Shown here: positions 6,880 through 11,690 of the stretch, in pieces
Numbering within the stretch: the stretch's first letter is position 1
Layout: each line of letters starts with the position of its first letter
Assembly (NCBI GenBank): GCA_017882405.1
Contig: JADGPO010000118.1
Coordinates: 1 to 11,690 of the forward strand
DNA from: Solirubrobacteraceae bacterium
GTDB taxonomy: Bacteria; Actinomycetota; Thermoleophilia; Solirubrobacterales; Solirubrobacteraceae
Length of the DNA stretch: 11,690 nt
Direction: 5' to 3'
Translations under genes and position numbers: made by a program
The notes under the pieces: generated by a model
Database searches by the model: none
What the model saw: the letters and a program-made list of their open reading frames with translations, nothing else
Told to the model about the DNA's origin: nothing

Positions 6880-7512
6880 TCAGCCCACCCGGTAGCGGAT
6901 GTGCGTTACGCCCGGCGAGGCCACCACCTGGATGGGCTCCAGCGTCGGATCGCCGACCCCCTCCAGCAGCCGCTCGCCGCCGCCGAGCAAGACCGGGACG
7001 ATGTGTAGGTACAGCTCGTCCAGCAATCCGGCGGCGAGGAACTGCTGGATTGCGCGTGCGCCCCCGGCGACTACCACGTCGCGCTCGCCAGCCGCCGCTC
7101 GGCCGCGCTCGAGCGCCTCCGCGACGCCTCCGGTGACGAACTCGAACGTCGTCCCGCCCTGCATCGCCAGCGGCTCGCGGGCGTGATGGGTGAGGACGAA
7201 CACCGGCGTGTGGTAGGGCGGGTCCTCGCCCCACCAGCCGCGCCACGCCTGGTCCCACGGCCCCTCGCCGCCGCCGAACATCCGGCGGCCCATGATGTGG
7301 GCCCCCACGTTGCGGGACACGGCCTCCACCACCTCCGAGTCGGCGTTGCGCTCACCGCTGTCGAGCCCGTGGGTGTCTTGCCAGGCCTGGGTCGCGAACG
7401 CCCACTCGTGCAGGCGCATGCCGCCCTCGCCGATCGGGTTCTCCGGGCTCTGATTGGGTCCCGCGACGAAGCCGTCAAGCGAGATGGATACGTGTGAGGT
7501 GATCTTGGTCAT
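6880..7512 (-). CDS. Dihydrofolate reductase / RibD C-terminal domain family protein
   Basis: The 210-residue product belongs to the dihydrofolate reductase-like superfamily with a RibD C-terminal domain. Evidence is the N-terminal HVSISLDGFVAGPNQSPENP (residues 7-26), the HIMGRRMFGGGEGPW block (72-86), and the C-terminal VVVAGGARAIQQFLAAGLLD with ELYLHIVPVLLGGGERLLEG (146-185), the family's NADPH-site and strand region. Relatives reduce small heterocycles with NAD(P)H; most stand-alone members have no known substrate, and there is no reason to call this folate reductase or a riboflavin enzyme. The protein appears complete and soluble. The start at 7512 gives the usual family beginning, though no clear Shine-Dalgarno precedes it. 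The gene runs against the operon, converging with secY and diverging from adk. Base composition looks like its neighbours by eye. Confidence 0.88.
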   Translation of the reverse strand: MTKITSHVSISLDGFVAGPNQSPENPIGEGGMRLHEWAFATQAWQDTHGLDSGERNADSEVVEAVSRNVGAHIMGRRMFGGGEGPWDQAWRGWWGEDPPYHTPVFVLTHHAREPLAMQGGTTFEFVTGGVAEALERGRAAAGERDVVVAGGARAIQQFLAAGLLDELYLHIVPVLLGGGERLLEGVGDPTLEPIQVVASPGVTHIRYRVG

Positions 7513-7571
7513 GTGGTCAAGACTGGCGCAATCCCCCCGAAATCGTCGCGATCGATACAGTGATGGACCGC

Positions 7572-8249
7572 ATGGCCCAACAGCTGAATTTGATCCTGTT
7601 CGGTCCTCCCGGCGCCGGCAAGGGGACGCAGGCCGACCGCCTGCGCTCGGACTTCCAGCTGCCGTTCATCTCGACCGGCGACATGCTGCGTGCCAACGTC
7701 AAGGACGAGACCGAGCTGGGCAAGAAGGCCAAGGAGTACATGGACGCCGGAGACCTGGTGCCCGACGATCTGATCGTCGCGATGGCGGCCGACCGCCTCC
7801 AGGAGGACGATGCCCAGGACGGCTTCATCCTGGACGGGTTCCCGCGCACCGTGGATCAGGCCCATGCGCTGGAGGACCAGCTCTCCAAGCTGGGACGCCG
7901 GGTGACGGCAGCGCTGCTGATCGACGTGCCCGACGAGGAGGTCATCCGTCGCCTGTCCGGACGGCGGGTGTGCGTCAAGGCCGGGCACAATTACCACGTA
8001 GAGTTCGATCCCCCCAAGCACGACGACGTGTGTGACCAGGACGGCTCCCGGCTGGTCCAGCGCGACGACGACAAGCCCGAGGTGATCGAGCACCGGCTGA
8101 GCGTCTACCACGAGAAGACCAAGCCGCTGGTCGACTACTACGACGAGAAGGGCCTGATGCGCCGGGTCGACGGCACCCGGGCCCCCGCCGACGTCCATGG
8201 CCACATCCGGGCGGTGATCGCCACTCTCCGCCTCGAAGAGGACGTATAG
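7572..8249 (+). CDS. adk: Adenylate kinase
   Basis: Adenylate kinase interconverts ATP + AMP and 2 ADP in the cytoplasm. Numbering from ATG 7572 (225 residues), the P-loop is GPPGAGKGTQ (11-20), followed by the AMP-binding ISTGDMLRA (33-41) and the DGFPRT motif (88-93). The LID domain spans about 130-166. It is the long, zinc-type LID in layout, with Cys134, Cys154 and Asp157 in ligand positions, but the second cysteine is replaced by Ala137. GTG 7560 and ATG 7563 in the same frame are alternative starts; ATG 7572 gives the usual MxxxLNLILFGPPG opening. No Shine-Dalgarno is clear for any of them, so a leaderless or very short-leader transcript is possible. Its usual upstream partner secY is separated by a reversed gene, so adk probably has its own promoter. 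Confidence 0.96.
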   Translation: MAQQLNLILFGPPGAGKGTQADRLRSDFQLPFISTGDMLRANVKDETELGKKAKEYMDAGDLVPDDLIVAMAADRLQEDDAQDGFILDGFPRTVDQAHALEDQLSKLGRRVTAALLIDVPDEEVIRRLSGRRVCVKAGHNYHVEFDPPKHDDVCDQDGSRLVQRDDDKPEVIEHRLSVYHEKTKPLVDYYDEKGLMRRVDGTRAPADVHGHIRAVIATLRLEEDV

Positions 8250-8283
8250 TGCCCGCCGCCGCGAGTACGACGAGCACTGAGCC

Positions 8284-9081
8284 GTGATCATCAAGAAGAC
8301 GCCCGAGGAGATCGATCGCATGGCCGCCGCCGGGGCGGTCCTGGTGCGCACCATGAACCTGCTGGCGGGCAAGGTCCGCCCGGGCGTGACCACCAAGGAG
8401 CTCGACGAGGCGGCCGAGCGCTTCATCCGCTCCCAGGGCGGGGTGCCGGCGTTCAAGGGCTACCGCGGGTTCCCCGGCTCGATCTGCGCGTCGCCGAACT
8501 CGATGATCGTGCACGGGATCCCCGGCCCCTACAAGCTGGGACGGGGCGACATCCTCTCGATCGACATCGGCGTGATCCTCGACGGCTGGGTCGCCGACGC
8601 GGCGCGGACGTTCGCCGTCGGTCCGGTCAGCCCGGTCGCCGAGAAGCTGCTCAGAGTCACCCAGGAGTCGCTGATGGTGGCAGTGCCGCAGGTCCGGCCC
8701 GGTAATCGGCTCGGCGACATCGGGCATGCGATCCAGGAGCACGTCGAGGCCGAGGGCTTGTCGGTGGTTCGCTCGCTCGTAGGTCACGGGATCGGGCGCG
8801 AGATGCACGAGGACCCGCAGATCCCCAACTACGGCTCACCCGGTACCGGAATCGTGCTCGAGGAGGGGATGGTGCTGGCCGTTGAGCCGATGGTGACCGC
8901 AGGCCGTCACGCCGTGCGGGTGGCCGACGACCACTGGTCTATCTTCTCCCAGGACGGGTCGCTGGCGGCACACTTCGAGTTCACGATCGCCGTCACCGCC
9001 GACGGACCCCGGATCCTGACCCCGTGGCACGAGCAGACGGGTCCCCACCACCCGGGCCGCGGCCTGATCGGCGCTGTTTAG
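8284..9081 (+). CDS. map: Methionine aminopeptidase, type I
   Basis: This enzyme removes the initiator methionine from nascent proteins at the ribosome exit. The 265-residue product has the pita-bread fold motifs. Metal ligands are visible as Asp94 and Asp105 (SIDIGVILDGWVADAARTF), His168 (VGHGIGREMHEDP), Glu201 (LEEGMVLAVEPMV) and Glu232 (HFEFTIAV); His77 in the VHGIP motif is the substrate-binding histidine. It lacks the zinc-finger or SH3-binding N-terminal extension of some types, so it looks like type Ia. Oddities are Phe233, where EHT is usual after the last ligand, and a tail of about 15 residues after LTPWHEQ. GTG 8284 gives the normal MIIKKTPEEIDRM start, with only a weak GAG upstream. 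It follows adk by 34 nt. Confidence 0.97.
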   Translation: MIIKKTPEEIDRMAAAGAVLVRTMNLLAGKVRPGVTTKELDEAAERFIRSQGGVPAFKGYRGFPGSICASPNSMIVHGIPGPYKLGRGDILSIDIGVILDGWVADAARTFAVGPVSPVAEKLLRVTQESLMVAVPQVRPGNRLGDIGHAIQEHVEAEGLSVVRSLVGHGIGREMHEDPQIPNYGSPGTGIVLEEGMVLAVEPMVTAGRHAVRVADDHWSIFSQDGSLAAHFEFTIAVTADGPRILTPWHEQTGPHHPGRGLIGAV

Positions 9082-9109
9082 CAGCCGCGCCGGACGAGCG
9101 GCTGACCCC

Positions 9110-9118
9110 TGCTAACAT
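9110..9118 (+). promoter_or_regulatory. Extended -10 promoter element upstream of rpmJ
   Basis: TGCTAACAT (9110-9118) matches an extended -10 element: TGN directly before the TANNNT hexamer TAACAT. Six bases separate it from ATG 9125, the spacing expected if transcription begins at the A of that ATG. No good -35 was found at 16-18 nt upstream (the sequence there is close to CCGGAC), which extended -10 promoters tolerate. It would drive the rpmJ-rpsM-rpsK-rpsD-rpoA block independently of map. Confidence 0.5.
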
Positions 9119-9124
9119 CCCGCG

Positions 9125-9241
9125 ATGCGCCTGCAGCGCGACCATTTGCCGCTGCTGGCGCCCCTTGGCGTGGTAGCGGCGACTGCAACGGTCGCCAGAG
9201 CCAGGCCGAGAATCCAGAGCAGGAAAGTCTTCGATCACTGA
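9125..9241 (+). CDS. Putative 38-residue leaderless ORF before rpmJ (uncertain)
   Basis: An ATG at 9125 opens a 38-codon frame ending with TGA at 9239-9241, 12 nt before the rpmJ GTG. The product starts MRLQRDHLPLLAPLGVVAAT and ends with RKVFDH. Residues 8-21 are hydrophobic after a basic start, and the remainder is Arg-rich. I do not recognise it. It does not resemble IF1, which many bacteria encode at this place. The case for translation is the extended -10 element placed so the transcript would start at this ATG, plus the short distance to rpmJ, which would suit a leader peptide or coupled translation. Against it are its shortness and the ease of open frames in GC-rich DNA. It may simply be the untranslated leader of the alpha operon. 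Confidence 0.25.
   Translation: MRLQRDHLPLLAPLGVVAATATVARARPRIQSRKVFDH
9178..9196 (+). other. Hairpin in rpmJ leader region
   Basis: GGCGAC (9178-9183) and GTCGCC (9191-9196) form a perfect 6-bp stem with a 7-nt loop TGCAACG. It lies midway between the extended -10 element and rpmJ. No T-tract follows, so it is not an intrinsic terminator. It could be part of a ribosomal-protein binding site in the leader, but a stem of this size is common by chance in GC-rich DNA. Confidence 0.3.
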
Positions 9242-9253
9242 GAGTGAATCAAC

Positions 9254-9367
9254 GTGAAGGTACGTCCCTCGGTCAAGCCGATGTGCGAGAAGTGCAAGAT
9301 CATCCGCCGCAACGGCCGGGTGCTCGTGATCTGTCCCAACCCCCGTCACAAGCAGCGCCAGGGTTGA
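9254..9367 (+). CDS. rpmJ: 50S ribosomal protein L36, zinc-binding
   Basis: L36 is the smallest 50S protein and a zinc-ribbon protein that organises 23S rRNA near the factor-binding region. The 37-residue product is [20 protein letters not shown] followed by [17 protein letters not shown], the standard length. Cys11, Cys14, Cys27 and His32 are the zinc ligands, so this is the zinc-containing (C+) form. The GTG at 9254 gives the invariant MKVRPSVK start; a weak purine stretch GAGAGTGA lies upstream. It opens the alpha-operon block, followed by rpsM after 25 nt. In many bacteria infA sits immediately before it; here it does not. Confidence 0.97.
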   Translation: MKVRPSVKPMCEKCKIIRRNGRVLVICPNPRHKQRQG

Positions 9368-9392
9368 GAGCCCTGACCGCGAGGAGCAACTG

Positions 9393-9776
9393 ATGGCGCG
9401 AATCTCCGGAGTCAACATTCCCCTGAACAAGCGGGTCGAGATCGGTCTGACCTATATCTACGGGATCGGGCGCTCCACCTCCAACGAGTTGCTGGCCAAG
9501 GTCGGCATCGAGCCCGACCGCAAGGTCCGCGACTTGACAGAAGACGAGGTCGTCCAGCTGCGTGATCTGATCGACGCGGACATCATCGTCGAGGGTGATC
9601 TGCGGCGCGAGCGCTCCCAGGCCATCAAGCGCCTGCAGGAGATCGGCTGTTACCGCGGCCTGCGCCATCGGCGCGGACTGCCGGTTCGCGGCCAGAACAC
9701 GAAGACCAACGCACGGACGCGCAAGGGTCCGAAGCGGATGCAGGTGGCCGGCAAGAAGAAGGCCGCCAAGAAGTGA
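9393..9776 (+). CDS. rpsM: 30S ribosomal protein S13
   Basis: S13 lies in the 30S head, contacts P-site tRNA through its C-terminal tail and bridges to L5. The 127-residue product starts [20 protein letters not shown], has the helix-two-turn-helix region [19 protein letters not shown], and the conserved [20 protein letters not shown] then RTRKGP near residues 89-114. It ends in a lysine-rich tail (GKKKAAKK). GAGGAG at 9381-9386 is a clear ribosome binding site with 6-nt spacing. The stop overlaps the rpsK start as GTGA, so S11 translation is probably coupled. Confidence 0.98.
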   Translation: MARISGVNIPLNKRVEIGLTYIYGIGRSTSNELLAKVGIEPDRKVRDLTEDEVVQLRDLIDADIIVEGDLRRERSQAIKRLQEIGCYRGLRHRRGLPVRGQNTKTNARTRKGPKRMQVAGKKKAAKK

Positions 9777-10171
9777 GTCCCGCTCCTCGTAGACCTCAGC
9801 GCGGCCGTCGCCGCGTACGCAAGAACATCCCGATCGGGCAGGCGCACATCAAGACGTCTTTCAACAACACGATCGTCTCGTTGACAGACCGTGAGGGCAA
9901 CGTGATCGCCTGGGAGTCGGCCGGTGGGGCCGGCTTCAAGGGCTCGCGCAAGTCGACGCCGTTCGCCGCGCAGGTGACGGCCGACGCGGCGGCGCGCAAG
10001 GGCCTGGAGCACGGGCTGCAGAAGGTCGAGGTGTTCGTCAAGGGACCCGGCTCCGGGCGCGAGACGGCGATCCGATCGCTGCAGGCCGCTGGGCTGGAGG
10101 TCACGGGCGTCAAGGACGTCACGCCTCAGGCGCACAACGGTTGCCGTCCCAGAAAGCGCAGGCGCGTCTAA
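9773..10171 (+). CDS. rpsK: 30S ribosomal protein S11
   Basis: S11 is on the 30S platform near the mRNA exit and the E site. The 132-residue product has a basic N-terminal arm ([14 protein letters not shown]), then [60 protein letters not shown], and the signature end [20 protein letters not shown]. All are classic S11 motifs and the length fits the family. GTG 9773 is the only reasonable start; it overlaps the rpsM stop by 4 nt. rpsD begins 2 nt after its TAA. Confidence 0.98.
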   Translation: MSPAPRRPQRGRRRVRKNIPIGQAHIKTSFNNTIVSLTDREGNVIAWESAGGAGFKGSRKSTPFAAQVTADAAARKGLEHGLQKVEVFVKGPGSGRETAIRSLQAAGLEVTGVKDVTPQAHNGCRPRKRRRV

Positions 10172-10173
10172 CC

Positions 10174-10794
10174 ATGGCTAGAGACACAGGTGCACAGTGC
10201 AAGCAGTGCCGCCGCGAGGGCCAGAAGCTGTTCCTCAAGGGCGAGCGCTGCCTGACTGACAAGTGTGGCGTCGAGCGCCGCTCATATCCGCCGGGCGACC
10301 ACGGCCGTGGCCGTCAGAAGCAGAGCGAGTACCGCGTGCAGCTGCGCGAGAAGCAGAAGGCCAAGCGCTACTACGGCGTGCTCGAGAAGCAGTTCCGGAT
10401 CTACTACGCCCAGGCGTCGCGCCAGCAGGGCGTGACCGGCGAGAACCTGCTGCGCATGCTGGAGTGCCGTTTCGACAATGTGCTCGTGCGCCTGGGCTTC
10501 GCCGCCTCGCGCCGCCAGGCACGGCAGCTGATCCTGCACGGTCACTGGACCGTCAACGGGCGCCGGGTGAACATCCCCAGCTATCAGCTGCGCGACTCCG
10601 ACGTGATCGCGATCCACCAGCGCTCCACGGCGGGCCAGGTGATCCGTGACGCCACCGAGCTGACCGGTCAGGTCCCCGCATGGCTGCAGGCGGACCACGA
10701 TTCGCTCACGGCGAAGGTCCTGCGCAAGCCCGAGCGGCGAGAGATCGCGGCCCCGGTGCAGGAACAGCTCATCGTCGAGCTGTACTCCAAGTAG
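10174..10794 (+). CDS. rpsD: 30S ribosomal protein S4, zinc-binding
   Basis: S4 initiates assembly of the 16S 5' domain, takes part in decoding fidelity with S5, and in several bacteria represses its own operon by binding mRNA. The 206-residue product begins MARDTGAQCKQCRREGQKLF and has Cys9, Cys12, Cys26 and Cys31, the zinc-binding (C+) form. The S4 RNA-binding domain follows at about residues 94-145 (CRFDNVLVRLGFAASRRQAR, LILHGHWTVNGRRVNIPSYQ). The C-terminal IVELYSK is typical. The frame is open upstream to 10141 inside rpsK, but ATG 10174 gives the standard start. No strong Shine-Dalgarno is visible, so reinitiation after rpsK, 2 nt upstream, is likely. Confidence 0.97.
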   Translation: MARDTGAQCKQCRREGQKLFLKGERCLTDKCGVERRSYPPGDHGRGRQKQSEYRVQLREKQKAKRYYGVLEKQFRIYYAQASRQQGVTGENLLRMLECRFDNVLVRLGFAASRRQARQLILHGHWTVNGRRVNIPSYQLRDSDVIAIHQRSTAGQVIRDATELTGQVPAWLQADHDSLTAKVLRKPERREIAAPVQEQLIVELYSK

Positions 10795-10813
10795 ACGAGC
10801 TTTTGTAAGCCGA

Positions 10814-10859
10814 CGGGACGCTCGGTCCCGGCGGCGCTGAAACCCCGCCGCTCCGGCGG
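10814..10859 (+). promoter_or_regulatory. Two GC-rich hairpins in the rpsD-rpoA leader
   Basis: The 93-nt gap between rpsD and rpoA contains CGGGAC/GTCCCG (10814-10819 with 10825-10830, 5-nt loop) and CCGCCG/CGGCGG (10845-10850 with 10854-10859, 3-nt loop). GCGGCG (10831-10836) can alternatively pair with CGCCGC (10846-10851), competing with the second stem. No T-tract follows, so these are not intrinsic terminators. They sit just upstream of the rpoA ribosome binding site and could tune rpoA translation or processing of the transcript (inference). Confidence 0.4.
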
Positions 10860-10887
10860 CCAGGAACCCACGATGTTAGGAAATGCG

Positions 10888-11690
10888 ATGCTTGACTTCC
10901 AAGTGCCCCGAATCTCCGCCGAGTCATCGGATGACACCCGCGGATCGTTCACAATCGAACCGCTGGATCGGGGCTTCGGCTACACCTTCGGCAACTCGCT
11001 GCGCCGCGTGCTGCTCTCCTCGCTGGCCGGCGCGGACGTCACGAGCGTGCGCATCGAGGGCGTCGCACACGAGTTCTCGACGATCCGCGGCGTCAAGGAG
11101 GACGTCACCGACATCGTCCTGAACCTCAAGGGGATCGTGTGCCGGATGCACTCCGACGCCACCGAGATCGAGGCGCCGCTGGTTGTCACCGGTCCCGGCG
11201 ACATCATTGCCAAGGACATCGACCTCCCGTCCGGCGTCGAGATCCTCAATCCCGACGCGCACATCGCCACGCTTGAGAAGAAGACCAAGCTCGAGGTCTA
11301 CCTGACGATCGGCCGCGGCCGGGGCTATCGCCCCGCCGAGGAGAACAAGTCGCCCGATCAGCCGATCGGCGTGATCCCGATCGACTCGATCTTCTCGCCC
11401 GTGCGCCGCGTCGCCTACAACGTCGAGCAGGCCCGAGTCGGCCAGAAGACCGACTTCGACAAGCTCACCCTCGACATCGAGACTGACGGCTCGATCGATC
11501 CTCACGCGGCCCTGCGCGAGGCCGCCGAGATCCTGATCTCGCAGCTGGCGATCTTCACCGGCGCCGATCGGCTCGAGGACCTGCGCGCGGTCAACGCTCC
11601 CGGCGCGCTGGACGGCGGCCTCGTCGGCTCAAACCAGGTGGGCCCCGCCTCGCGGCCGCCCAACGCGATGGACGACATCCTGATCGAGGA
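10888..11690 (+). CDS. rpoA: RNA polymerase alpha subunit (3' partial)
   Basis: The alpha subunit dimerises to start RNA polymerase assembly, and its C-terminal domain contacts UP elements and activators. The frame runs off the window; 267 complete codons are visible. They cover the N-terminal domain: MLDFQVPRISAESSDDTRGS, the dimerisation motif EPLDRGFGYTFGNSLRRVLL (24-43) with SSLAGADVTSVRIEGVAHEF, and PIDSIFSPVRRVAYNVEQAR (164-183), then the linker starting near residue 233 and ending here at NAMDDILIE. The C-terminal domain is beyond the edge. I chose ATG 10888, which has AGGA six bases upstream and gives the usual MLDFQ start. ATG 10873 is in frame with its own AGGA (10862-10865), but it would add MLGNA, including a TTA codon that is unusual in such GC-rich DNA. 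Confidence 0.97.
   Translation, partial: MLDFQVPRISAESSDDTRGSFTIEPLDRGFGYTFGNSLRRVLLSSLAGADVTSVRIEGVAHEFSTIRGVKEDVTDIVLNLKGIVCRMHSDATEIEAPLVVTGPGDIIAKDIDLPSGVEILNPDAHIATLEKKTKLEVYLTIGRGRGYRPAEENKSPDQPIGVIPIDSIFSPVRRVAYNVEQARVGQKTDFDKLTLDIETDGSIDPHAALREAAEILISQLAIFTGADRLEDLRAVNAPGALDGGLVGSNQVGPASRPPNAMDDILIE

Noticed and set aside
8245..8250. TATAGT at the end of adk as a -10 promoter for map
   Set aside because: It resembles a -10 closely but lies over the last adk codons, has no TGN extension and no -35 at 16-18 nt; likely a coincidence of GAC-GTA-TAG-T.
8249..8287. Twelve-codon GTG frame between adk and map
   Set aside because: Too short, no ribosome binding site and no sign of function; it overlaps the map start by chance.
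7509..8456. Minus-strand frame opposite adk and map
   Set aside because: Antisense shadow of two well-supported enzymes; no family motifs in the product.
9368..9392. S4-binding pseudoknot directly upstream of rpsM, as in the E. coli alpha operon
   Set aside because: Only 25 nt separate rpmJ and rpsM, mostly the ribosome binding site; there is no room for the known structure.

Overview
The window is a high-GC bacterial chromosome segment carrying the distal S10 operon, the whole spc operon and the start of the alpha operon. From left to right it holds rpsC (3' end only), rplP, rpmC, rpsQ, rplN, rplX, rplE, rpsN (zinc type), rpsH, rplF, rplR, rpsE, rpmD, rplO and secY. A single minus-strand gene follows, then adk, map, rpmJ, rpsM, rpsK, rpsD and rpoA (3' end off the window). 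High GC, frequent GTG starts, a zinc-type S14, and the secY-adk-map-rpmJ-rpsM-rpsK-rpsD-rpoA order suggest an actinobacterium. A deep-branching lineage such as Thermoleophilia/Solirubrobacterales fits the feel of the proteins, but that placement is inference and was not tested.

Positions 1-6737 are one tightly packed plus-strand block. Genes abut or overlap: 1 nt at rpsC/rplP and rpmD/rplO, 4 nt at rplF/rplR and rpsE/rpmD, 8 nt at rpmC/rpsQ. Shine-Dalgarno sequences often lie inside the preceding gene, so translational coupling is likely. The products are small- and large-subunit ribosomal proteins plus SecY, the channel that receives nascent membrane and secreted proteins.

Positions 6738-7559 break the block. 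A gap with weak hairpins is followed by a convergent minus-strand gene for a dihydrofolate reductase/RibD C-terminal-domain family protein, and then by a very short divergent gap before adk. This is not part of the canonical operon.

Positions 7560-9081 hold adk (adenylate kinase) and map (methionine aminopeptidase, which trims nascent chains). Positions 9082-9253 are where many bacteria, including typical actinobacteria, carry infA. No IF1 coding sequence is visible there. Instead there is a good extended -10 promoter element, placed so that transcription would start at the ATG of a 38-codon ORF ending just before rpmJ. Positions 9254-11690 hold rpmJ-rpsM-rpsK-rpsD-rpoA, with two GC-rich hairpins between rpsD and rpoA.

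Most of the window is conserved housekeeping sequence, and I see no new defence or mobile system. The parts most worth a second look are the roughly 106-residue low-complexity N-terminal extension on S17, the Gly/Arg/Pro tandem-repeat tail of S3, the inserted reductase-like gene, the missing infA with a putative leaderless short ORF in its place, an adenylate kinase LID with one of four zinc-ligand positions replaced, and the structured rpsD-rpoA leader.
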